Origin: Mycteria americana
Taxonomy: Eukaryota; Chordata; Aves; Ciconiiformes; Ciconiidae
DNA: 64,000 nucleotides
Assembly (NCBI RefSeq): GCF_035582795.1
Contig: NC_134367.1
Location: 111,834,062-111,898,061, forward strand
Direction: 5' to 3'
Positions 25,101-35,300 of this stretch are shown piece after piece (the stretch's first letter is position 1; every line of letters begins with the position of its first letter). Position numbers and translations under genes: made by a program. Below the pieces are notes generated by a model. It was not told where the DNA came from and made no database searches. It saw only the letters and a list, made by a program, of their open reading frames with translations.

Positions 25101-28100
25101 TATCTGTACATGCACATACTTTTTTTTTTTTTAGTACTTGGCTTTTTTTAATTTTATCAGAACAATCAGATTTTGAAAGAGGTGAAAGGTTATATATAAC
25201 AAACAGTTTGTTACAGAGTCACCATGAGAAATAACGAGCGCATATCGTGAGTGCATATCCTGCTGTTCATACTTGCCGTTGCTAAGATAACAGAAACAAA
25301 ACACCAGTTTAGGGTGTTTGCAGCTTCCGAGGATGTGGTTTATGCATTGCTTGTGAGAGTCTGATGACTGAGGATGGCTCCCTTCCAATCATTTTTGAAT
25401 TTTTTTCCAGAGCTTAGAAACCCTTTTGTTGTGAATACTTGTAAGCATTTAAGTGATGACAATGAAGTTTATTTTCCCAAAGCACAGAAAACATCCTGGA
25501 TGAGTCAAAATATATTCTTTGTTTATTTCTCTACCTGCACCTATTCACAGGGTGTATGAGTACAAGTTCTGACTAATCGGACAGAGGGGAAGGCACTGTT
25601 CGAGCAGGGAAGGCAGGATAAACAAGCTTGAAAATTGAACATATTGAAACTATCTCTGTAATTCTTAAATAAATTATTTGTCTTGAGACAGCATCTAAAA
25701 CTCAACACCCATTATACTAGCTGCTGAGCACAGGAATAAGAAAAGGACAGGCTGTGTTCCAGTGTATATCCTTTGCTCTCCATTCTCCCCCATGAAAGCC
25801 AACAAGAGAAGCAAAAATGCTACGACCCTTGTAAGGGATTTCTTTGCTCAGCATGTCATGTTTTAGCTTGCATTAAGTTCTGCTGCCGTAACGTGTACTT
25901 ATATTCACGTGGGTGGATTTGCAGAAGGTAGTATTTCGGGGGTCCTGTGGCAACTACCCCACACTGCTTGGCATTCCGCTCACTTGACCTCTCTTGCTCT
26001 GAACTTCTGACGACAGGATCAGTCCTTTGCAATTACACACTGAGTCACTGACAAGGAAGCATTACGACACCACGCTGCAGCAACACGCATTGTGCGCCTC
26101 TCAGGTGCAGCGGCTGGACAACCTTGCTCTCTAGGGAGAGATGAGTATTAAGAAAGTGCTTGCGAGGAAACAGCACAAGAAAGACATTTTTTCACAGCTG
26201 AGAAGTAGGGGAAGTAGCGCTGCAGCTGCAATGACAAATCAAAACGATGAATCTGAGAATTTCCTACGAGAAAGTTAAAAAAAAAAAAACACCAAACAAG
26301 CCACATAACTTTCGTTACCTGTATGTTTGCGGAACTTTGACTCAAGCTGTTCGCCAAGTACCACCGTGGAATGGTGATAAACTACAACATTACATGTTCC
26401 TAGCTTTATAGGGACTCCAGGATCCATGAGAAACTGGGCAAGAGACAGGACCACTTTCAAATACAAGAGGCTGGCCTGATGCTTAAAATACACTGAAATA
26501 GAGCTGTTCTGATGAGCCCAGAAATCCTGCAGTCAGCTCTCAGCCTTACAGCCTTTACGCAGTAAAAGCACACATCTTTTGATTCACTCCATCCACTTGT
26601 GCTTTAAGAAACTGGCATTGCCTCCTATGATAAATGCCCTATATAATGTCCATTTGGATCTTGCCATTCTGGATGGATGCACGCAAATAAATTCTGTGTT
26701 CCTCCACCCTGAATGCTAGCTGCCCAGTCAGAAACACCGTTGTTGTCAGTGGGAAAGCAATTCATTCTGCTACAACTAGGCACTGTAATTCCCTCAGCTC
26801 CCTTTCCCAGCTTTCAGCTGTGAAACCTGCATTCACTGCACCAGATACAAGGGGAAAATTTTATCACAAAAGCATCTTTGAACACAGCACAAACCAGGAG
26901 TATTGTATTTTGCAAAGTATGTTCAAAGCATTTCAATCTAACATTTCATGAAAGACATACCCTAGAAAACGCAAACCTAAAAATACAGGCTTAGAATAAA
27001 TTGTAAAGGTTTTTAATAATTTCCCAGTATAAAATTTACTGCACGGACATGTGAGGACATACCATGCAAGGTATGTTGCTGTTAACCCTGGTGTGCTGAA
27101 TGGCAATTGCAAACTCCATTTACTTCGTTAAGAACTTCTGTAGGGAATACAAAATGGAGCGGAAGGAGCAGTCTATCATGGCTCTAATGTTAAAAACTAG
27201 AGCTTCCTTATTTCTTATTCCAGTATTGCTATTTAAGCTCTTCTGGTCATGCAGAACAGCAGCAAGATCATTTGGATGAATACTGACAATGTGTTTTGCT
27301 TTTTTCCCCTTTTAGACTTCCTAAAAATGTGCAGTCTCTGTTCTTGGCAATACAGATCAGCAACATGCCCTCCAACATTAAGACTTCCTGGGGAGATAGA
27401 AACATATTTATTAATCTGGCCACCTATCATATTTAGTGCTTGCCAACTCCACTACTGTGATAAGCAGAAGAATAGCACACACGATCAAAGCCTCAAGACT
27501 AAGGAAAAGGATTAGCTTCCATTACAGGCACCTACTATCTACTCCTACTTAAGGGAAACAAAGAGAAAAGAAAATGATGATTTAGCATCTCCACCACTAC
27601 CCACTACTGAGGAAGGGCTATGAAGACACCACGCTGAAATCAAGTGGAAAAAAATGATACCATGGAAACTGAACAAAAATAATAATTTGCTGTTACATCT
27701 CTATCGTAGACCAGGAAGCCCTTAACCTGCAAATCACCAGATACTCAGCCTATCATCACATTTTTGCCTTATTATCCTTTTCCTTACACATCTGTTTCCA
27801 GGCATTTTCAGAGACAAAATCCTGCATTGGCTGGATATCTGGCAGGACCAAATACACCTATTACGATACCTTCGGATTCTGCTTAAAGAGTGCTGATGGT
27901 ATATACACATTTAAATGTCTGGCAAATCTGAGGATAAGAAATAAAATAGGAGATAATTAGCACAGTCTAATCAATCTCTAAAGGAGGATGGTTCAATGGT
28001 GGAGAAGCTGAAAGGTGGCTCTGAAACAAAGGGATCTACAGGCTGGAGGCAGCAGAGAAGGGTCCCCCCCGGGCACCAGAGGGTGCAGATACTCAAAATT

Positions 28101-28430
28101 ACCCCCGAGACTGTGAAATTACGAGTTTCTGCAGCTTGGGAGCAAACTGACGGCACTGCAGTAACACACGATTTACCCGTGTTCCCCTTCATTAGGATAT
28201 AATGGCACTGAAGCTTGAACGCAGCGGGAAGAGCTGAGTGCTGGCACCGACTAATCCCATCCCTGCCACTCACTCGTTGCGAACCATGAGAAATGACTTA
28301 ACGGCCTTTTGTTTCATTTCTTCACCTGTGGATCTGCAAAAAATGTATTTGCCTCGGTTTCTGTGGGTATTACGTGTATTACGTCAGGCAACAGCTGCAG
28401 TGCACTCCGCAGGAGTAACGCACGACGCTC
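19126..28430. other. Intergenic region between FOXN2 and PPP1R21; no coding gene supported
   Basis: Only short frames without recognisable domains occur here. The region holds further AATAAA hexamers (19178, 20458, 21501), a 10-bp stem hairpin at 21935-21959, a motif-rich patch at about 22550-22700, A-rich runs near 23360-23620, and sequence at about 25.7-28.2 kb where A exceeds T and C exceeds G on the + strand. FOXN2 3'UTR may extend into its first part. A non-coding transcript on the minus strand is possible but unproven. Confidence 0.6.
21935..21959. repeat. Short perfect hairpin (10-bp stem, 5-nt loop)
   Basis: AGGTTGGTCC, loop CTATC, GGACCAACCT. The stem is perfect and GC-rich, but does not extend at either end, so it is too short for a microRNA precursor. 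It is not followed by a T run. Function unknown. Confidence 0.8.
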
Positions 28431-28779
28431 TGCTGCAGGCTCCTGCCCTGGCAGGCAGGTACCAGGCCCCGCGCCTGACCCGCTACCCCGGCAACACACC
28501 CCAAGCTCAGGCTCCGCCGGCCGCCGCCTGAGGAGCAGGCCCTCCAGCAACCGCCCTCAAACACCGGCGGCGGGCCCGACGGGGCCTCTGCGGGCCGCGG
28601 TGACCGCCCCCCGCCGCCGCTGCGCGCCCCGCTGCCGCAGGCCCGGGCCCCGGGCTCCCCCTAGCGACAGCCCTGCCTCGGGCGGGGAGCCGCGGGACCG
28701 CCCCGGCACGCTGCCCAGGCAGGGGACGGCGCGGGGCACCGCCCGCCGCTTCCCGCGTCGCGATCCGCCGACAGGACCC

Positions 28780-28869
28780 CTCGCCCTCGCCCTCGCCCTC
28801 GCCCTCGCCCTCGCCCTCGCCCTCGCCCTCGCCCCCGCCCCCGCCAGCGCCCAGCGCCCAGCGCCCGCC
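28780..28869. repeat. GC-rich hexanucleotide repeat (CTCGCC)9 and related units
   Basis: Nine perfect CTCGCC units at 28780-28833, two CCCGCC variants (28834-28845), then three AGCGCCC units and CGCC-rich sequence. The minus strand reads GGCGAG repeats, which is G-rich and may form G-quadruplexes. It lies about 400-470 bases upstream of the PPP1R21 ATG. Chance frames through it give Ala-Leu dipeptides on + and Gly-Glu on minus; I do not regard these as genes. Confidence 0.95.
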
Positions 28870-28978
28870 GCCGCGGCCTCCCTGCCCCGCCCGGGCGGGC
28901 GCTGCTCCCGCGCGCGGCCGATGCTTTTTGGGCGGGGTGGGGCCCCGTAGCCTCGAGGCCGCGCAGGGCCCGGCGGCT

Positions 28979-28992
28979 GTTACTGTGGCAAC
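28979..28992 (+). promoter_or_regulatory. Candidate RFX X-box
   Basis: GTTACTGTGGCAAC fits the imperfect-palindrome X-box pattern (GTTRCC-AT-RGYAAC) with deviations in the centre. It lies about 260 bases before the PPP1R21 ATG. Motif match only. Confidence 0.4.
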
Positions 28993-29020
28993 AGAGGCGG
29001 CCGTGACCTCCTCACTGGCG

Positions 29021-29027
29021 TCACGTG
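29021..29027 (+). promoter_or_regulatory. Candidate E-box / CLEAR-like site TCACGTG
   Basis: TCACGTGGCC contains the CACGTG core read by USF, MYC/MAX and TFEB-family factors. TCACGTG is also the core of the lysosomal CLEAR element, of interest next to an endosomal gene. Motif match only. Confidence 0.4.
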
Positions 29028-29069
29028 GCCCGGGGCGCCCCCCTCCCTTGCGGCCCCGCCCTCCTCCGT

Positions 29070-29103
29070 GCCGCCATCTTGGAAGTTGCGTCAAGATGGT
29101 GGC
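29070..29103. promoter_or_regulatory. PPP1R21: Inverted pair of YY1-like sites, possible initiator
   Basis: GCCGCCATCTTG (29070-29081) and CAAGATGGTGGC (29092-29103) are reverse complements except for one base, with a 10-base spacer. Both match the YY1 core (AAGATGGCGGC). YY1 sites of the second orientation often sit just at or after the transcription start in CpG-island promoters. An ATG inside the second copy opens a six-codon ORF (29096-29116). Confidence 0.55.
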
Positions 29104-29116
29104 GCCGGCGACTTAA
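29096..29116 (+). other. Possible upstream ORF (MVAPAT, 6 codons)
   Basis: ATG in the YY1-like site, six codons and TAA at 29114-29116, ending about 130 bases before the PPP1R21 ATG. It counts as a uORF only if transcription begins upstream of 29096, which is unknown. Confidence 0.3.
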
Positions 29117-29172
29117 GCTCCGCCCTGCCTCCCCGCGGCGTGGTGACATCACCGCGCTCCCGCCGCCTGAAC

Positions 29173-29181
29173 CCGGAAGTG
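29173..29181 (+). promoter_or_regulatory. Candidate ETS/GABPA site CCGGAAGTG
   Basis: A full-consensus ETS core, about 70 bases upstream of the start codon, in the place usual for CpG-island housekeeping promoters. A CRE-like TGACATCA lies just upstream (29144-29151). Motif match only. Confidence 0.5.
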
Positions 29182-29249
29182 CGTCTTCCCTTCGCGGGCG
29201 TGCGGGGCCGGCGGCTGTGTTAGCGCCGAGCCGAGCCGGCGGCGGGGGG

Positions 29250-29309
29250 ATGGCGGCCGCCGCGGAGCTGCAGGGGAAGTACCAGAAGCTGGCTCAGGAG
29301 TACTCCAAG
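29250..29309 (+). CDS. PPP1R21: PPP1R21 exon 1 (coding part), residues 1-20
   Basis: MAAAAELQGKYQKLAQEYSK, ending in phase 0; donor gtatca. It begins the N-terminal coiled coil and supplies the K of KLRAQ. It lies within the CpG island. Confidence 0.97.
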
Positions 29310-32300
29310 GTATCAGGCGCCAAAGCCTGTCCCCGGTGCTCCGCGAGCGGCGGCCGCCGCCCCCCTGCCGGTGCCGCCCCCACTCCAGGCGCTCACTGCG
29401 CGCGGGCTGCCGGCCGTTACGCGCTTAACGGGCGCCTCTCTGAGGGAGGGGGCCTTCCCCGCTCGGCCCGCGGGGCTGCCTGTGCCTTCGCTGAGCCCGC
29501 CCTGCCGTGCCCGGGGGAGCCGGCTGCTCTGCCCCGGTGCCGCCGTGGGGCGGCGGGGCCCTGAGCTTGGCTGCCTTCGGCGCTGTGCCCAGCCGGAGTG
29601 GGGGGCTGGTCAGGACTGAAACGCTGATTTTTGTGGCAGCGTGAAGCGTTTGGGGCCCAAGGGTTGCCTCTTCCTGCGGATGAGGTGAAGGCGAACTTGG
29701 GCAGGCAGGGGAGGTGCGAGTTTGCAGGTGCCGAGGCAGTACAGTGTTGCCGAGGGCTGGCTGGGCAAGCCGGTGTGAGGAGCAAAGTGGCCTTGCCTGC
29801 AAAGCATCCAGTAGGACAAACAATGGGTTCAGCTATATGCCAGGGCAGTGAAACTAGCAGTGCTTTCCCTTACTTCTCCACTTCCCAGTCAGGCATGAGG
29901 CTTAGTTATCTTTTTGGGTGTGAATGTTTGGTGAGGTCTTGGTCTTGTATCTTACCTGTAGACTCTGAGTTTGCTTTGAGTGGTGGATGTGGGAGTTCAG
30001 TGATGTTAGTAGTGCTTGCAGTGGTCTTGCAGTGTCTTGGAAGTAAGGACACTTGATCCCACGCTTGCCTCATGTCTGTTCCCATTCTGCAGCTGCCTTA
30101 GGTGACTTTGCTTCCCATTTCTGGTGCTGCTTAACAGAGTATTTGCAAAGACTTCTGGCCCATAGCGGAGAATGCCTTTCCTTTCCAAGCTGCTTGAGAT
30201 GAGTTCTTAGATGGTGGAGCCTTGCTTAATACAGAACTCTTCATTCTTGTTTCTTCACTAAAAGGAAGAGGAGACCGTTGGTCTTGAATGGCATAGTTCT
30301 TCAGCAGCCTTGGGAAAGAAAGCCAACACTTTGGTTTTGGATAGCGCAGCATCAGAGTGTTTGGCATAAGGCACTTGACTGTATTTGACACCTTTCCCTA
30401 GATTACAGAACAATGTGTCTCTAAATACTATTCTCCTTGGAATTGCTATGAAAAAAATCTGTACAGAATCTAAATTGTTCACAGATACATTTTTGTTTTT
30501 AATACTTCCACAAAATCATTCTAAGAAAACTTAATTCACTTTGGGGCTTTGTAGGTCACAGAGTTAATATTTCTTGTTGCTTTCTACAGCAGCTCTGCTG
30601 TACCTTGGAGATTAAAAATGGCTCAGGATAAAGTAATTGAGGGACTTTGCTGCTTGATTCCTGAATGAAACTTTGAAATGTCGACTTTTGACTATAGCTT
30701 CTGAAAGTTCCAGCTGCTGGATCCTCTTTCTTTTAGTATCATGGTGTCCAAGAATCTTTCTTTGAACTTCATCTTGCAACTTTCAGCCTGAGATGTTTCA
30801 TTGGTTCTTTGTGGGAACTATTTTTTGGTCTTATCCCACTTCTTGTGCAACAACTCCAGCGCATTGTGGGATTCCCTTTGCAGATAACTCTCCTCTTTGT
30901 GCAAATGATTGCTTGTTCAACTGGCTGTTTACTGTGGGCAGGTGGAAGCGGAGAGTAGCCCTGGGAAGCTATTTGCCTGTTCACTTAATTGTGTTGTGGA
31001 AGCCAAGGAGAGAGGTAGACAAGAGCTTGATAGACTCAAGGAGTGCCAAGAGAAGTACCTGCCAAAGGATTGCTTTCCCTGAGAGTTCACAGAGCAGTCC
31101 AGAAGAAGGATGTGTGTTTTCAGAGCCACTTCTTCCCCGCAAGTTGCAGCTTCTGGCTCTCTCTCACAACCCTGATGGAAGTAGTAGTCAGAAGGCTCTT
31201 TCAACTTGTGACAGCCTTTGGTGGATCACTCTTCAGCTTGGGTACGTCAATGCAGCACAGTTGAGCTAGTTCATTCACTGCACCTGGCATGTTCCTGCAT
31301 TAGTAGCTGTGGCAGGAAAAAGGCGTAGGAAACTACTGCACTGCTTTTTCTTGCTAGGGAAACCCTGTGCTTGGAAGTCTTTCTGTGGTGCTCTTGCAAG
31401 TTTGTTCTCTTGCCTTTGTGATGCCTGAGCAGCACAGTGGGAATACTGCAGGGCAAAAGCCTGTGCTTAGCAATGTCAACTGACTTTTGACCTTTCAAAT
31501 ATATTCAGTCATCAGACTGAAAAGATTAGCCATTGCTGTTTTACATTGAATCTTGCCTTTTATGCATCTGCCAGAGGTATTCCCAAACACTATACAAACC
31601 CTTTTAATTTATATCTGCAACAGCTGGACTCAAACATGTCAAATGAATACAAACTGCCATTGAAGAAACCAGGATTCAAGCAATTATCAAGGAATGGGAA
31701 GATGGAACTGTCGGTATCCTCATTGCTGCAGGGTAGAGGTACTCTGTGAAGTGACTGGGAAATAGATTTCTTGAGTATCACTTTTTACCACAGTGATTTT
31801 TAGCTCAAATTTGTGAACTACAGAGTAAGTCTTAGAGGGCTTTTTCTTCTATGCTTTTTATGCATTTTCCTGAAGTTTGTCAAGCTGTTCTCTCTGGATC
31901 GTCTGCTGCTACTGGTAATAAGTATTTTTGCATTAGACTATAGCTAAGCTCTTCTTGCATTGATGCAGATTTTGACTTTATTGTGAGCCCTGCTTATGTT
32001 CCAGAACCAGTCATGAACAGTTTTAGGGAGAAGAGGACCGAAAGGGAAATAGTACTGAATATGAGCAAGAACTTGATTAGTCAAGGAAGGAGTTGCAACT
32101 TTTCCATATTTGTTCACTGTTCTTCAAACCTTAACTATATTTAACTAGTCTTTCAAGTTATTTATTGAGTAAGAATTAGGTTCTATTTGACCAAAATATT
32201 CAGATGGTAAAGTAACCTCTTGCTTCTTGGCAATTCAGGATATGAATTGGATGCTTTTTTCAACCTGATAACCACTACTATCTAACTGAACAGAATACTT

Positions 32301-35300
32301 TAAAAAGCATGCACATCTGGTGCTCTTATGAGAGAATATGATGCTTTGTGCACATTCTAATGAATGGCTTTTATTCCTTTGTCTTGCATAGTTATTTGCA
32401 TCTCTTATTTTTCAGCTTCGAGCTCAGAACCAAGTGCTGAAAAAAGGGGTTGTAGATGAGCAAGCAAACTCTGCTTCTCTGAAGGTAATCTCCAAAAACT
32501 GCTTGTCAGATGTATTAAGCTGTGACAAAATAGGTAAATGGGAAGGGTAAGTGGGAATACTTTTTACTCATTGTGATTAAAAGAATAAAGAAGGAACTTG
32601 ATTTACTAAAAGAATTTCTGTTCTGCCAACTAGTCTTCATTGTTCTCTGTAGGTGCTGACTTTGTAAAAGTGGAAAGTTGCTTCTTGATGATTACCTTAT
32701 AGAATGAAGGTAATCACACTTGAGTGTGATCTGTGGGCAGCTCAAGGAAGTGAAATCTGTTTTTTAGTTTAAAAGCAATACTTTTTGCCTCTTCAGTGTT
32801 CAAATAGTGAAGAAAGCAATTTTTAGTATGTTCTTTATTTTAACGTGATACTTCTTATTGAAAGCATGTGTGAAAGTAAGTGTGAAAGTTTTTAATTTTA
32901 AAACTTTTTGCTCATTCAGGAGCAACTGAAGATGAAGGATCAATCACTGAGAAAAGTGCAACAAGAAATGGACAGCTTGACCTTTCGAAATCAGCAACTT
33001 GCCAAGCGCGTGGAGTTACTTCAAGATGAACTTGCATTAAGTGAAGCTAGGGGTAAGAAGAACAAGGTATGTGCTAAAGGCAAAAAAAACTTGCTTAGCA
33101 GATGTCTGCTCATCACCTGTCAATGGCTTATCCTGATTTCTAGCAGTAGTTGTTTTGTCAAGGGTTGGGCTGAATGTTTTTGTCAGAGCTTGTGTTATTA
33201 ACTGATGTTAGTGAAAATACCCACAAAACAGGTATTGATACATATAATATATGCTAAGTAGTTCTGTACTTTTCTTTCTAGTGCATCAGCTAACTGATAG
33301 TGAATTGCTGTCTCCCTTTCTAGATGTTTATTAAGTGTTCAAACAGCTGGGAAAGATCTTGGAGCTCTGTGATTAATCTACTGCTATGAAGAAAACTTAT
33401 CAGCCCTCACTTCCTATCTCCACCTCCTTGCTTTGTAATTTTGATGTTGATGGTTAACTCTTCGGTCTATGATTGTAGCTTTTCTATTCGGCTCTTACAT
33501 GAATCTCGTCAAATGCTTTGAAATCTAAATTTGTAGCTAGTATTCCTTATGTTATTTCAAAATGACAGAATAATGTCAGTACTGCGATCTTTCTTTGCCA
33601 AAATGCTTGCTGATTAAACCTGGTTATGCCATGTTTTGTCCAAGATCAGCCATGTTGTCTGTAGGTTACATCAGAATTCCAGAGGTCATGTGTCTGGACT
33701 CAAATAATTCTCAAGCATCCTTTGCTACCTTCCTCTTATGAGGAAACCCCTCTTAATTACTGTCATCTTTTCTTTTTGGTTAGCTCCCAAAATGCTGTAG
33801 CTATCAAGAGTAACATCAAAGAAATCATTCAACTGATTAGTAATATGATCATCTTCCTTACTTTTTCCCTAAATTCTTGTTAATTTTTTTGCTATCCAGT
33901 TCCTTGACAAGCATAATACCTCTGACTTATGTTATTCATGCACCGTAGTAGATTGTTCTTCAAAGTGCAGTTTGACCTTCCTGTTCTTTTATTTCGTGTT
34001 ATGTAACTTATCGCTTCATTAGACAGGTTTCCAAATTTTGAAGGACCTCAGTCTGGCTTGAGTAGCTTTACAAACCATTGCCACTGACTTTCTTTCCTGT
34101 TCAGCTGTCAGGACACACAGTTCTGTATTTCTTTTTTTTAAGAAGTGTTTGTACTACCTTCTAAATATGTTCCCTTTAGTTTTACCTATAGGGCCTCACT
34201 GAGTATGTACATTGTGTTGAACACATCCCCACTAAATTCTATGTCACCCTTACTTCAGAGGGAGACCATGTAAATCACGTCTAAAACTATTTAGATTAAG
34301 ATTCGGATAGATGATATGTGTCAGACTGCAATTCTTTTAGGAGGAGGAGAACATATGACCATATATCAGGTGCTGTAGTTCATAGGCTGACATCAAATGC
34401 AGAGGTGGCTTAGCTGTCCTAGCTGTCCCAAGCACTTGAAGTTCAGTGTTAAGTTTAAACGTAAACAGTCTCCCTTTTGTTTGGTGATGGTACTACCTTT
34501 GTCCAGCAGTGTGGTAGAGCAGAGAAGCAGTGTGGGATTCACTGATGGTCTCTGAGTCTTTTGGACAAAATGGGTGAAAAATGAGGAAACAGTTGGCAGA
34601 GAGATGTCTGTATTCTCAGGGTAGTTGGTGGGCAGCGAAGACCCTGTATTTTCCAGGGCCACCCTATGCTACAGCCTGCCGTGGGATAGTGCAGTTTCAG
34701 TGATTATTGCTGGTTTCTGCTGAGACCAGACCAGCTTACACCTGGATGCTTGGTAGGGGCAGATGTGCCTTACACACAGCTACCAAACCAAATAAGCGTG
34801 TGTGCGTAGGGTTTCATACTACTGACTGCGTGGAATCATGCAAGATTCAAATGATGTCAAATGGGCATCTGCCCATACAAGCATTTCACGTGTGTGTGAA
34901 TGTGATGCCTGAGTAGAGGCTTTCCTGAGTCCGTATCGAGTTAGCATTCTACCACTATACAGTAACAACAGTGTGAAGGAAAAAGTACTGCTTTTAGGCT
35001 CATGCTGTGTGCAATATGCATACCTTTTGATATTAGTTGATGTAAGAAAGATATATACTCGTGCCTCTATTGAAATTAGTGATGGGAAGTTTTCATACAC
35101 TTGGGAATGGGCTTTGGGATATCCCCAGAGACTTGGAGATAATGAATGCAGTTTCTTTCTTTTAGAAAAGTGCAGAATCGTCATCTCAGTTGAGTCAAGA
35201 GCAGAAAAGTGTCTTCAATGAAGATCTTCAGAAGAAGATAGAAGAGAATGAACGACTACATATACTCGTGAGTTAAACTTTTTTAGCCTTTCTTTTTAGT

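Larger units (their letters stand above)
28430..29640 (+). promoter_or_regulatory. PPP1R21: CpG island promoter of PPP1R21
   Basis: An abrupt GC- and CpG-rich island in an otherwise CpG-poor window, covering the region upstream of the PPP1R21 start codon, exon 1 and the start of intron 1. There is no TATA box at a suitable distance. It contains a GC box (GGGCGGGG, 28930-28937), an X-box-like site (28979), a CACGTG E-box (29021), an inverted YY1-like pair (29070-29103), a CRE-like TGACATCA (29144) and an ETS site CCGGAAGTG (29173). This mix is typical of broadly expressed genes. The transcription start is probably within about 29070-29245. Confidence 0.9.

Noticed and set aside
28309-28950. 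213-codon open frame on + and a 195-codon frame on minus (28507-29094) through the CpG island
   Set aside because: Both are long only because the region is GC-rich and contains a hexanucleotide repeat; composition is low-complexity (Ala-Leu, Gly-Glu runs), with no domain.
30793-31269. 158-codon open frame in PPP1R21 intron 1
   Set aside because: No recognisable domain and no homolog I know. Intronic position with typical intron composition points to chance.
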